A stretch of DNA of 64,000 bases from Aphrophora alni (Eukaryota; Arthropoda; Insecta; Hemiptera; Aphrophoridae), in the NCBI GenBank assembly GCA_963513935.1, contig OY740769.1, forward strand, positions 75,488,261 to 75,552,260, given 5' to 3'. The translations under genes and the position numbers were made by a program. Under the pieces are notes generated by a model, which did not search any database, was not told the origin of the DNA, and saw nothing but the letters and a program-made list of their open reading frames with translations. Positions 1 through 11,258 of the stretch are shown here, in pieces (position 1 is the first letter of the stretch; each line of letters starts with the position of its first letter).

Positions 1-506
1 AATCGAGTTTTGAATTCAATAACACCATCAGGAATGGTATCACACAAGTAAGTTTTAAAGTAAGTTCAATAGTGATGCTCATAAGAAATATGAACCTTAG
101 ATCTGGATTAGTTAATGGAGTACGAATGGTTGTGTTAGGTATGTCTGAAAAAAGTATAAAATTAGAAGTAATTACTGGAGTAGGCAAAGGGAACATAGTT
201 TTTATGCCAAAAATAACACTAATATCTAAAAATCCTAATATGCCCTTTGGGTTTACAAGGATTCAATTCCCATTGCGATTAGCTTTTTCTATTACTATAA
301 ATAAATCGCAAGGCCAAACTTTCACAAAAGTTGGTATTTATTTGAAGAGACCAGTGTTTGCATATGGTCAACTTTATGTTGCCTTCAACCGGTTAAAGCG
401 GACAGATGACGTTAAAACTGTAATACATCCAAGTAAAGATCAAGGAAGCGACCAAAATGGACACCATACAATAAATGTTGTTTACAGAGAGATTTTGTTA
501 TCATAA
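1..506 (+). pseudogene. Helitron Rep/helicase, C-terminal remnant (frameshifted, cut by window edge)
   Basis: This is the C-terminal end of the Pif1-like helicase of a rolling-circle Helitron transposon, which unwinds DNA during transposition. The frame from base 1 reads NRVLNSITPSGMVSHK, the usual block before the last helicase motifs, and then hits a stop at 49-51. The match resumes in another frame at base 51 (about SFKVSSIVMLIRNMN) and runs to the stop at 504-506. Further family blocks follow: LRSGLVNG, FPLRLAFSITINKSQGQT (helicase motif V/VI region) and GQLYVAFNRLKRTDDV. A frameshift near 49-53 therefore breaks the protein, so this copy is not functional as it stands. In Helitrons the R of the A-x-S-R motif is usual; here it reads AFNR. 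The N-terminal Rep domain and most of the helicase lie upstream of the window. The family assignment is confident; the frameshift is seen directly. Confidence 0.9.
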
Positions 507-836
507 TATTAGCAGTTTAAAATTTTGAAGATAACCTTATCATTACGTTTTTCTAAGTTCATTTTTATTGATTCAAAGACATTTACATATTTAGTTTATA
601 TCCATGAATAGTATGGAAAATAGTTTCCTTAGTTGTCTAACGTTAAAATATTTAGATAATAAGCCGCTTGCACAGTGCTTTCAAATTTTAATTTTAAACA
701 GAGCGAACATAAAAATAAATTATGCAGGTATGTAATAATTATTGTGTGTATTATATTCACAAATTTTAAATGATAATTTAAGGTTCGGTAACTCATGAGA
801 CTAACAATTTACTCAATAACATCACTAAAATATATA

Positions 837-857
837 GGGGCTATTGCGAGCCACTAG
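837..857 (+). other. Possible Helitron 3' terminus (short hairpin plus CTAG)
   Basis: About 350 bases after the helicase stop, a short GGCT/AGCC hairpin is followed by CTAG at 854-857 and then T. Helitrons end in CTRR, often after a short hairpin, and insert between A and T. The hairpin is only 4 bp and sits closer to CTAG than usual, so this is a weak candidate. The sequence from 507 to 836 holds no recognisable gene and would be the element's 3' non-coding tail. Confidence 0.25.
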
Positions 858-1325
858 TATATATTTATGAACATTATCTTTACTGTCGAAATAACACTTT
901 TGCTCAACTATCTTTGCCCTGTATTAATTCATCGCTAAAAACAAGGTTTGTCAAAAGTCAGTTACACGGGTGCGTTTCCACTGTCGAGAATTTTAATAAT
1001 TATGTAATTAAATTTTACTGACAAATGAAACTTGTTTAAGGTCCGGTGGCATATCGATAAATATTTCTCCTACACTAACGTAATTAAATGTTTGCCAATG
1101 ATGTCACGGTCTACTAAAGCGTAGGGAGGTATACTGAAAGTTAAAATTATTCATTTTGAAGGGAGTTTGTCAGGTCTTGTGTTACAGTGTAAGTAGGCAA
1201 CACTTCTAACTACTTGTCACCTCTCACTGTACCAACAAAAACTATGGAGTCTCTTGACATTTCATGAATTATTGTCCTTCTCAAACTTACACAAGTTTAG
1301 TTTAACTAAATTCCAAGACAAAGTT
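858..1325. other. Unassigned AT-rich spacer
   Basis: No coding frame, RNA gene or repeat was recognised between the Helitron remnant and the LTR element. The last bases, AGTT at 1322-1325, are the left target-site copy of the LTR element. Confidence 0.5.
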
Positions 1326-2599
1326 TGTAGCATTTAAATTCAAAAAACACTTCCGCAATATAACTTCATTAACTCTTCCACATCCAAATTCCGTCCCTTG
1401 ACAGATGCTGGCACCTGGCGGCCCGCTCCAAAACCAAGCATCGCCTGATACCTGAACACAAAGTCCATTCGCCGGTCAAGCTAGCTTCTCTAATACCCGG
1501 TCCACAGTCTAGATGTGATAACAACATGGTCTACATTCTGCATCACTCATTTAACAAAAGTTTTTTTTCTCTCTAACCTTACAAGTCTCATACAACATCA
1601 TGTTAATTTACAGTTTGTGCGTTTTAGTTTAAATAACCTAGTTCAAAAATGTTAAATTAACCATCATTTTTCTCGGTACAAGCTCACGCGAACTGCGACA
1701 GGATTAACCAGGTACTTCAACCTTACAGATTTTGTCATATTATATATTTTGTTAATTTTTAAAATAATTTGTTAATTATCATGTATTCTTTAAAATATGT
1801 ATTTCATGTTTTATTTAATATTCAATTTTCTTTTGAAACTGAATGATTATAAAAATTTTCTTTTCTTAAAACATCATTTACAAAACCTTGTAAAGGCACA
1901 TTTTAAGTTTTGAACAATTTTGTGAAATAAGTGCAGACTAATGTTGAACATTAAATGATCAGAATATCCTATTGAACATGTCAAATATAAAACAATTAGA
2001 GAAATTTCTTCTAAATCAGAAAATTTCGTTTTATAGACTTTTGAAGAATCTTACAAGTCTTATACAAGCTTTCTTTTAAAACAAAACTATATATATAAAT
2101 AAATTTATAATCATCTAAGAAGCTTTTAATTACAATCTTAACGAATTTCTGTGATGCAATTAATTTACTTTAATTTTGACAAATAACCAGATATTTTCTT
2201 CCATAAAGAACATTAATGCTACAACATGTCTGATCTTGCACAGACGCTAAAAGAAACGTGTTTTTTGTTTGCCACAGCCAATATGCTGGTAGGAGAAATA
2301 GAGAAATTCTTGTCTCATATTGCGCAAACCAGCGAATCATCCTAGCAAGTTTCGTCCTGTTGGCAAAACACGTTTTTGAATCACATAACTTCAGATTTTT
2401 CAAGTGCATAAAAGTGATGTCCTTTTTTTTACAGCTGACTTTACTGAACTTTAACTAACTCATATGATTTATGTGCCTAAATTTACTTCGGCAAATATGT
2501 GTTCCTTCAAACTATTTTCTAGATGTAGATTTTTGTAATTATTTATAAATTATATAACAATTTATTGGGTGGAGCCTGCATGCAATTTTCGGTCCTAAC

Positions 2600-2614
2600 A
2601 ACCTCCAAGAGGTT
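2600..2614 (+). promoter_or_regulatory. LTR hairpin with a compensatory change in a related LTR
   Basis: AACCTC-CAA-GAGGTT forms a 6-bp stem with a 3-base loop. The related LTR at 45339-45353 reads GACCCC-AAA-GGGGTT, so the stem pairs change together while pairing is kept. This suggests the RNA or DNA structure is under selection. The 3' LTR has the same hairpin at 6712-6726. Confidence 0.5.
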
Positions 2615-2632
2615 AGTTTCTAAATTAAAATA

Positions 2633-2644
2633 ATTGACGTCAAT
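2633..2644. promoter_or_regulatory. CRE-like palindrome ATTGACGTCAAT in the 5' LTR
   Basis: This is a perfect 12-base palindrome with a TGACGTCA core, the consensus for CREB/ATF bZIP factors. It recurs in the 3' LTR and in the diverged LTR relative at 45374-45385, although the flanks have diverged. It may be an enhancer of the element. The function is inferred from the motif alone. Confidence 0.45.
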
Positions 2645-3267
2645 TAACAAAATTTCAAAATTCTAAATTATTTTCCTTTTTTTTTTAAATATAAATTTAT
2701 TGGCCAATACAGTTTTTTTTTTAAGAAATTTTCAAACCAATTATATTATGTTACTTTAGTTTAGTGATAAACATGTTAACTATAGATATGATCTTTCTTG
2801 AACTTAAAATATCAAGCTCTTTTATATTTTGTTAAATTCTGTTACTGTTTAAAAGGAAACTATCATCTTATAAACTAAACTAAAAAGGGGGGATAAGTTT
2901 TTTTTTGAAAATCTTGATTAATTTTTTTTAATTATTATACTTTTACTTTAAGGGCGTATAATCTTTTTTTTGATTAATTATAATTCTGTGAATTATTAAG
3001 CTGTGCTCATTGTCTTTTTTTTATTGTTAAATTTTTGTAACTATAAATATATATATATATAAACTAAAAGGGGGGGATAAATTTTTAGAATCTGTTGATT
3101 AATTTTTTTTTTTTATCTAAATTATTATATGTTACAATTAAGGGCTTATAACTTTTATAATTTATGATCTTGTTAATCATAAGTTTTTTTTTACTGATGA
3201 TTTGTGTCAGGATGTTTTTTGTTGTAAATGACAAAGTCTGAACCGTCGAAATTTCTTTTCTGTTTTC

Positions 3268-3273
3268 AATAAA
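3268..3273 (+). promoter_or_regulatory. Poly(A) signal of the 5' LTR
   Basis: AATAAA lies near the LTR 3' end with a T-rich stretch downstream. The 3' LTR copy at 7380-7385 would be the one used to end the genomic transcript. Confidence 0.5.
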
Positions 3274-3390
3274 CTTGAGCCTTGTTAATTATTAAACTTG
3301 TCTTTGTCTTTTTTTTATTTTTCATTTCTAAACATTGTTACCATTTTGGTTCCGCCTTTATTAAATTTAAGTCCCCTGGTAACATGTTTC

Positions 3391-3402
3391 TGGTAGCAGA
3401 GC
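3391..3402 (+). promoter_or_regulatory. Primer binding site, initiator-Met tRNA type
   Basis: TGGTAGCAGAGC begins 6 bases after the 5' LTR and matches the complement of the 3' end of animal initiator-Met tRNA (…GCTCTGCTACCA). This is where minus-strand DNA synthesis would be primed. Its position directly behind the LTR supports the element boundaries. Confidence 0.8.
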
Positions 3403-4927
3403 GTGGTTAATTTTAAATTCTGGAACCGTAGTTAATTTTCAAAATTTCGCATTGGAACTATCTAAATTTAAATTCAAAATTATTTTGTTAAACAAGGCTC
3501 ATTTTTATGTTTTGCAGCTTTTCAAATACTGCACAACTGTTGCTGATGAAATTTTTTTTTATTTAGTTTAAATATTTAAATCTCTATAAATCTATAGTCT
3601 CTTTTTTATTATTTATTTATTTTATAAACACTTACACAAAAACTTCTAAACCAATTTCGATAAAATTTTTTTTTATTATTATTTTGTCTGCTTAAATATA
3701 TTTTTTTTTTTATATATATATATTTACATACACTGCACACTAGTCATTCACTGAATTTGATCCAGACAGCGGGCTCATTCGGGAATCCAAAAAAAAATTT
3801 AAATAAATAATAAAATCCAAAAATAGTTAAAAACAAAAAAAAAACAAAAAAAATTCAAAAATTTCCTTCAAAATTTTCTCGAGTTTTCTTTCGCTTGTCT
3901 GTATCAATTCATACTTACACACACACATATATACACAACAACTACACTACATATAATTCTTGAGTCTTTCTCTGGCTCTTTCTTTTTTTGCATCATCTTA
4001 AAAGAAATTTTTTTATTTAAATTACTTGGTTTATTTTTTTTTAATAATTATCAGCAACAGTTAAGATGGCAGTGGATTTGCTGCGATTAGAGGACTCGTT
4101 GAGGAACACGGAGCTTGCTTTTGAATTTTTTTTGGTCATCTTGAAGGAAAATTATTTTTATTTATTTTTTTTTTAAATTTTATCATGTTGAGTAATAGGC
4201 AAGATGGCGGTGGACTGGTTGATGCAGATGGTGGCATTTGTTTAATAGTAAATTGAAATGTTGAACTCTTTAATAATATATCATTGTGTGCTAAAATTTT
4301 TTTTTTCTCTTCCAAATTATAGGGGCCCAGTTTTTGTATGTAGGACAACATGGTTGGCCTGTTTGTCTATTCTTTAAATTATTCGGTTGTTTGTCTTTTT
4401 TATTAGCAGGTCAACATGTTTGTTCCTTATTTAGTTTTGTGTTAGGGTTGAGAAAACCGGAGTTGGGTTTTCTTCACTCATGGGTCACCTTTTTATATAC
4501 ATCTTTAATTTAGCTACACCTTATTTTACAAATCTTTCTTTGTACATCTTTTTTTTTGAACACTTACCTTATTTTGATGAAATTTTTTTTACACAATTTT
4601 TTTGATTAAATTAAATTCCTTTTTTTTTTGGGGCACATGATACACATATAAGACCTTAAGTCAAACACCACATGCCCTGCCTTGTGCAGTAAAACAATCT
4701 TGACTTCCCAACGTTTCATACTGCTTCTTTGTTTATTTTTCAAATGGATTATTTGTTTAGACCCTTCAAAATTCTTTTTCTCACGGAAATTGTTAAGAGC
4801 CGTGAATAGTTTAAATTTCTCTTCGTATGGGAGAAGAGGAATTTAAAAATAACGACGCTGAGCATGATCTGACCTAATTGGCTTCAGGAGTTTTTTTTTA
4901 TTTTTATTTATTTTGTAATTTAATGTA

Positions 4928-4970
4928 AAGGTCGGCTCAGAGGATACTCCCCCCGTCTGAGTCCGACCTT
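4928..4970 (+). other. Strong internal hairpin of the LTR element
   Basis: AAGGTCGGCTCAGA (4928-4941) pairs with TCTGAGTCCGACCTT (4956-4970), giving 14 base pairs with a single bulged T and a C-rich loop of 14 bases. In an element without genes, such a structure is a candidate packaging, dimerisation or export signal. That role is inference. Confidence 0.6.
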
Positions 4971-5298
4971 TCCTGTAAGCCTAAAGTGTTATGCACTTTC
5001 CCTCCCCAGTCCCCGGAGTGGTCACCTCCACTTGGTATTCCCGAGGTGCCACTCCACCCCTTTTCCCCACGTACCTTAGTGTACAAAGTCAGTTCATGCA
5101 CAGCAATGTCGACCTTTGCGTCATCCTTCAGCTCTTTCTGTCGGGGGCTTGTCCCAATGATAGGTGGGAAGAGCTGAGACGCTGTAGAAATTTCAAAATT
5201 TAATAAGTAAATGCCGAAGGAGGCTACACCCTAGAGTGGTGATTATAAAAGCATTATGAAGCGTTGTTTCTATCAGGTGCCCCGTTGCTAAATTTTGT

Positions 5299-5396
5299 AG
5301 GAGGCCCTTCGGGCCCCTTCCTTAGAATCCTTTTGGAGGCCCTTCTGGCCCTTGTCCCTTTTTTCTAAATTTTGTGGGAGGCCCTTCTGGCCTCTT
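5299..5396 (+). repeat. Triplicated GGAGGCCCTTCxGGCC stem-loop motif
   Basis: Three imperfect copies lie at about 5299-5319, 5334-5352 and 5374-5396, each able to fold into a small stem-loop (GGCCC-TTC-GGGCC; GGCC-CTTCT-GGCC; GAGGCC-CTTCT-GGCCTC). Two are preceded by AAATTTTGT. They sit just upstream of the polypurine tract. Confidence 0.65.
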
Positions 5397-5424
5397 TTGT
5401 GACTCCACCCCAACTCCGTCTTTC

Positions 5425-5436
5425 AGGGGGGGAGAG
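5425..5436 (+). promoter_or_regulatory. Polypurine tract
   Basis: AGGGGGGGAGAG lies one base before the 3' LTR (TGTAGC at 5438). It is the expected RNase H-resistant primer for plus-strand synthesis. Confidence 0.8.
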
Positions 5437-5437
5437 C

Positions 5438-7496
5438 TGTAGCATTTAAATTCAAAAAACACTTCCGCAATATAACTTCATTAACTCTTCCACATCCAAA
5501 TTCCGTCCCTTGACAGATGCTGGCACCTGGCGGCCCGCTCCAAAACCAAGCATCGCCTGATACCTGAACACAAAGTCCATTCGCCGGTCAAGCTAGCTTC
5601 TCTAATACCCGGTCCACAGTCTAGATGTGATAACAACATGGTCTACATTCTGCATCACTCATTTAACAAAAGTTTTTTTTCTCTCTAACCTTACAAGTCT
5701 CATACAACATCATGTTAATTTACAGTTTGTGCGTTTTAGTTTAAATAACCTAGTTCAAAAATGTTAAATTAACCATCATTTTTCTCGGTACAAGCTCACG
5801 CGAACTGCGACAGGATTAACCAGGTACTTCAACCTTACAGATTTTGTCATATTATATATTTTGTTAATTTTTAAAATAATTTGTTAATTATCATGTATTC
5901 TTTAAAATATGTATTTCATGTTTTATTTAATATTCAATTTTCTTTTGAAACTGAATGATTATAAAAATTTTCTTTTCTTAAAACATCATTTACAAAACCT
6001 TGTAAAGGCACATTTTAAGTTTTGAACAATTTTGTGAAATAAGTGCAGACTAATGTTGAACATTAAATGATCAGAATATCCTATTGAACATGTCAAATAT
6101 AAAACAATTAGAGAAATTTCTTCTAAATCAGAAAATTTCGTTTTATAGACTTTTGAAGAATCTTACAAGTCTTATACAAGCTTTCTTTTAAAACAAAACT
6201 ATATATATAAATAAATTTATAATCATCTAAGAAGCTTTTAATTACAATCTTAACGAATTTCTGTGATGCAATTAATTTACTTTAATTTTGACAAATAACC
6301 AGATATTTTCTTCCATAAAGAACATTAATGCTACAACATGTCTGATCTTGCACAGACGCTAAAAGAAACGTGTTTTTTGTTTGCCACAGCCAATATGCTG
6401 GTAGGAGAAATAGAGAAATTCTTGTCTCATATTGCGCAAACCAGCGAATCATCCTAGCAAGTTTCGTCCTGTTGGCAAAACACGTTTTTGAATCACATAA
6501 CTTCAGATTTTTCAAGTGCATAAAAGTGATGTCCTTTTTTTTACAGCTGACTTTACTGAACTTTAACTAACTCATATGATTTATGTGCCTAAATTTACTT
6601 CGGCAAATATGTGTTCCTTCAAACTATTTTCTAGATGTAGATTTTTGTAATTATTTATAAATTATATAACAATTTATTGGGTGGAGCCTGCATGCAATTT
6701 TCGGTCCTAACAACCTCCAAGAGGTTAGTTTCTAAATTAAAATAATTGACGTCAATTAACAAAATTTCAAAATTCTAAATTATTTTCCTTTTTTTTTTAA
6801 ATATAAATTTATTGGCCAATACAGTTTTTTTTTTAAGAAATTTTCAAACCAATTATATTATGTTACTTTAGTTTAGTGATAAACATGTTAACTATAGATA
6901 TGATCTTTCTTGAACTTAAAATATCAAGCTCTTTTATATTTTGTTAAATTCTGTTACTGTTTAAAAGGAAACTATCATCTTATAAACTAAACTAAAAAGG
7001 GGGGATAAGTTTTTTTTTGAAAATCTTGATTAATTTTTTTTAATTATTATACTTTTACTTTAAGGGCGTATAATCTTTTTTTTGATTAATTATAATTCTG
7101 TGAATTATTAAGCTGTGCTCATTGTCTTTTTTTTATTGTTAAATTTTTGTAACTATAAATATATATATATATAAACTAAAAGGGGGGGATAAATTTTTAG
7201 AATCTGTTGATTAATTTTTTTTTTTTATCTAAATTATTATATGTTACAATTAAGGGCTTATAACTTTTATAATTTATGATCTTGTTAATCATAAGTTTTT
7301 TTTTACTGATGATTTGTGTCAGGATGTTTTTTGTTGTAAATGACAAAGTCTGAACCGTCGAAATTTCTTTTCTGTTTTCAATAAACTTGAGCCTTGTTAA
7401 TTATTAAACTTGTCTTTGTCTTTTTTTTATTTTTCATTTCTAAACATTGTTACCATTTTGGTTCCGCCTTTATTAAATTTAAGTCCCCTGGTAACA
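5438..7496 (+). repeat. 3' long terminal repeat
   Basis: Same length and, wherever compared by eye, the same sequence as the 5' LTR at an offset of 4,112 bases. It contains the hairpin (6712-6726), the CRE-like palindrome (6745-6756) and the poly(A) signal (7380-7385). It is followed directly by AGTT, the right target-site copy. Confidence 0.93.
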
Positions 7497-7500
7497 AGTT

Positions 7501-10500
7501 TATCGTTTTCTGATACCAGAAAATCAAATTTAAATAATCAGATGTTTTAAAGATTACTTAATTATAAGTAATTACCCGGTATACTATTATCGAAATAAGT
7601 TGCTAATATTAATAAAAAATGTATACTAAGCATTGAATTCGTCATAGGCTTACGGAAAACAAAATAAAATTGGTACAATTTTCTTTTTCGAAGATAAGTA
7701 TATAAAGCCATACATATATATATATATATAAAGACATACATGCACATGTAGATAGCGGTTTTGGAAGAAAGTATATACATGCAAAAACATACATACATAT
7801 GTAGGCTACATATATATTGTAAATTCTAACAATGTATAAAACAACAAACACTTTATAAATAATTAGTATATTTATCAAACTCTCAGTATATTTTTATAAC
7901 AAGTTGTAAGTCTTCCTGACATCATGTCAAAATACACCATCAGCAATAAATAAATCTTGGCAAGTGTCCAGCTGGCCGAAGCCATGTCCAAAGTACAGTT
8001 TTTTCCTCATTTTACTTTCTCACTTAGTTTAAAAAAAGAAAATATCTGATGATTGTGAAATATTTAATAGCAGATTTTATTTTATATAAATCCCTTTTGG
8101 GAAAACAGGAGGCTAACCAAGTTACTTATATTAAATATCGGTTTAGCAGAATGTCCATCACCACTGGCATCTTATAGATATTTATTTAAAACTTAGTCCC
8201 TACTATTTTTAAGGATTATCTTGGCTATTTTATACGGACATCAGTACAATCAACGTAAATAAAATGTTGATTTATCTACAATATGATTAAAATAAAAGAA
8301 AAAGAAATATTAGATTTATTCGTTAGAGCCGATTATGAGACACTTTTACTCAAGTATAGATTTTAGGTATGTTACAGGACACAATTATTTTTTTAAAACC
8401 TATATTCGGTAGGTATCTTTGAAGTATTATCGTGAAATATATATTAAATGTTATACTAATAATGTAATTTTTTAAAATTAGTTAAGACTATCTTAATTAA
8501 ATATTTGTGGAGGTTAGGTTAGATTAGATTAGTATATACCGTAGGAAAACTACATTGCAGTGTGGTTGAAATTAGAACAACAACAAAAACTATGATTGAC
8601 GTCATTGAAAACTCATCATAATAAGAAAACAATAAAACTCTCATACTTGTAGGGTATTCAAGCATTTTATTTTATTTTTGTTACCAAATAAGAATGACAA
8701 CCATATTGCTTAAAACGGGGAAAAAACATTATATTTTACACAAATTAGTTATCTTTAAAATAAAAGTAAACTATTTTATTGATCTTTCCCAAAGTAACAT
8801 GACCTAATCATGACCTAGAAGGCAAAAGAAAATGATACTACGATAAATTTTTGTACCAATTTTTAAAAATTAGAACTTTTAGAAACCGTTTCTAACATAT
8901 TTGCTAAATATCATCATTATAAATAACAAAACAAACAAATGGGTAACCTGAGACATACAAACGTAAATTCCAAAAGATTCCCTATTTAATTTCATAAACA
9001 AGAAAGGAATTTCATAAACATTTTATAACAGTACTCTGCATAACAATATGTTCCACTCTGTTATTACAATAATTGGTAACCATTATTCACGTACAGGTGG
9101 TATTGATGATTTTGAAATAAAACTCATTTTTATAAAAGACAATTTTGCACTATTACAATTTCTTTTATCAACACGTAGCATAAGTTAATGCAATAGTCTT
9201 TGTTTAGGAATATTATTGAAAAAAACAAACAAAAAAAAAAACACAAAAACATATTATCTTAGTACTAAATTTTCTCTTCTATTAAAAAAGTGCATCAAAA
9301 AACGTTTCCCAAGTTACTTTTCACACACTTATAGACACGAATTCATATTCTCTCAACATTCTTAATTTTTTGTACCTAGATATATTTATTCGTAATTTAC
9401 TACTAATATATTGTTTTAAAGGAATATAATTAATTATGTCTAAAGGCTTTATTTAATCAAGTTACAATATCACAATAAATAAAATATTTCATAATAAAAT
9501 AAAATCTTGTACTTTAATTAAATTACAAAAGTTAAAATAAATATTATATTTAACGTCAATTTATAAAGTGTATGATAACTAACTTCTCAAGAACAAATTT
9601 ACGCGTTTTTACCATGTTACAATACTTAACACGATTTTATTAACGTGGTATTAATTCGCTTCATGACTAATTAAATATTCTGTTGTAATGTGACCAAAGT
9701 TAGCGTTACATTATACATATTTCTTTGAAACAAATAAACATATCTGAATTATTACACATACAGTTTGTTCATAGTTTATTGTCATTATCTAAAAAAGACA
9801 TTAACAATTATTAACACTTTGTAAGCAGTACACACTTTGAACATTCAATTTTAGCACATGATAGATTAGAATCTATCTAATCATATCAACGTCCTCATGA
9901 TGGAGTTGATTTTTTTTTAATACGGGTTGAGATATGATTATAATTCATTAACTATTTTGTATATATCTTTATACGTTAAATATTACTATTATTGGACTTA
10001 AATATTATTTAATATTTATATATGAATCTTAAATTATTTTAAGAAATATTCTTCAATTTTAAATAGGGAATATATGCTGAAAATTAAACATAAATTTTTA
10101 AAGTCAAACTTTATGTCTAGACGACTAACCACGTTTAAGAAAATGCACTACTTATTTTCTCACACACTTTACTTTCGTTTCACTTTTACCTGTATTTGGT
10201 CCAATATTTTGATCTTTCCGTATGCCATTTAGATTTAAAATAAGCGTTGTATTAATCTGGACTGTTTCTTCTTGAAATAATAATACTAGACGTAATCCAG
10301 TTAGACATTCATCTTCACGTATGTGATCCTAATGTAATTCTTAGAGCACAAAATGCTTAACTAGTTTCCGTCACAACAATTTTTATTTTAATGAACTTGT
10401 CACTAAAAGAAATTATTAATTATACTACCCAATATCGTGCTGAGTTAAGTTTTATTTTTTTATGTTTGTCAATAAATCGACAGGTTTCATGGAGGAATAA

Positions 10501-11221
10501 AACCATTAACAAAAGAAGATAGATGTTCATCTCCGCCACATTATGTCCAAGTCTCCCTACTCTTTCCCAACCCGTAATGACGTTCAAATGGTTCTGTCAA
10601 TAACAAAACAATCATTGCTTAGCAGCAGATTCGATATTTTTTGCTGAGTTTTCATTAAATCACTTCCTGTACATACCAGAATAGTTTATCTGATTTTTTA
10701 ACTCTGCACAAGTATTTCACAAAACTTTCTTACTACAACATTTGTAAAAGAACGTGATTGAATTTACCAATTAGCAATTAAAAATGTAACCTACATTGAT
10801 TTTTAAGTTATATAAAGTTTTTAACAGTGGATGTTCAGTTTCATTTTCGTCTTTGGAATAATTCCAAAACTAAATACCTGTCGGTTTTTAGGTTAACCTT
10901 CAAGCATTCATTAAAATAGTGATCACTGGAATATTTACTAACAAATACAAATATGTTTACATAAAAATGTAATTAAATACATGCTAATTGGTAAATAAAT
11001 TAAGTACCTGAAAAAATGTACGTAAACTTTTATCTGAATAATTATCGTAATAATTAAATAACTCTTTTTGTGTTTCTTTTTTATTGTCATGGAACGAAAT
11101 ATGTAAACACAGTCTTTTTACAATAGTTATTTGTTACTTATTTATAAGCCTATCATTTCATTCAAGCCGTTTGGAAAGTCCACGCTTGCGTACATATATA
11201 ACACGCTTGTGTATATGTAAT

Positions 11222-11223
<2 letters not shown>
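7501..11223. other. AT-rich region without recognised genes
   Basis: No reading frame with recognisable similarity was found. It holds a short (TA)n tract near 7710-7731, a GGTTAGGTTAGATTAGATTA stretch near 8514, and several A/T homopolymer runs. It could be intron or intergenic DNA; the sequence gives no way to choose. Confidence 0.5.

Positions 11224-11257
<34 letters not shown>
11224..11257. repeat. (GT)n microsatellite at the left edge of repeat family 2, copy A
   Basis: An uninterrupted GT tract runs directly into the TGTTGCAACGC end of the interspersed element. Confidence 0.9.

Positions 11258-11258
<1 letters not shown>

Larger units (their letters stand above)
1326..3384 (+). repeat. 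5' long terminal repeat
   Basis: The repeat starts TGTAGC and ends TAACA. It carries a poly(A) signal AATAAA at 3268-3273, about 110 bases before its end and followed by a U-rich stretch, as expected for the R/U5 part. It also holds a perfect ATTGACGTCAAT palindrome (2633-2644) and a 6-bp hairpin (2600-2614). Short open frames inside (around 2170-2458) recur identically in the 3' LTR and are not considered genes. Confidence 0.93.
3403..5424 (+). other. Non-coding interior of the LTR element
   Basis: The first part (about 3403-4900) is T-rich with many poly-T runs. A short frame opens with ATG at 4066 and stops at 4174-4176 (36 codons, beginning MAVDLLRLEDSL). A second AAGATGGCxGTGGA block lies near 4200. 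They might be scraps of a gag start but are not recognisable. From about 4930 the composition becomes much more GC-rich and contains the hairpins listed separately. No pol motif (such as DSG/DTG, YxDD or HHCC) was found in any frame. Confidence 0.7.
1326..7496 (+). mobile_element. Complete, apparently non-autonomous LTR retrotransposon with 2-kb LTRs
   Basis: Two direct repeats of 2,059 bp (1326-3384 and 5438-7496) flank a 2,053-bp interior. Each repeat starts TGTAGC and ends GGTAACA. AGTT precedes the left repeat (1322-1325) and follows the right one (7497-7500), giving a 4-bp target duplication. A primer site matching the 3' end of initiator-Met tRNA starts at 3391, and a purine tract precedes the 3' LTR. 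The offset of 4,112 bases holds at the start, middle and end of the LTRs, poly-T runs included, so the insertion looks recent. The interior has no reading frame resembling gag, protease, reverse transcriptase or integrase; the longest frames are about 70 codons. It resembles a large retrotransposon derivative (LARD/TRIM-like logic) that would need enzymes from a partner. The superfamily (Ty3/gypsy or BEL) cannot be decided without pol. Confidence 0.93.

Noticed and set aside
2170..2458. Paired 79- and 66-codon frames, repeated at 6282-6570
   Set aside because: They lie inside the two LTRs on opposite strands and overlap each other; the repetition simply reflects the LTR duplication.
8593..8604. 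ATTGACGTCATT outside the LTRs
   Set aside because: A lone CRE-like word with no LTR context; expected by chance in this length.
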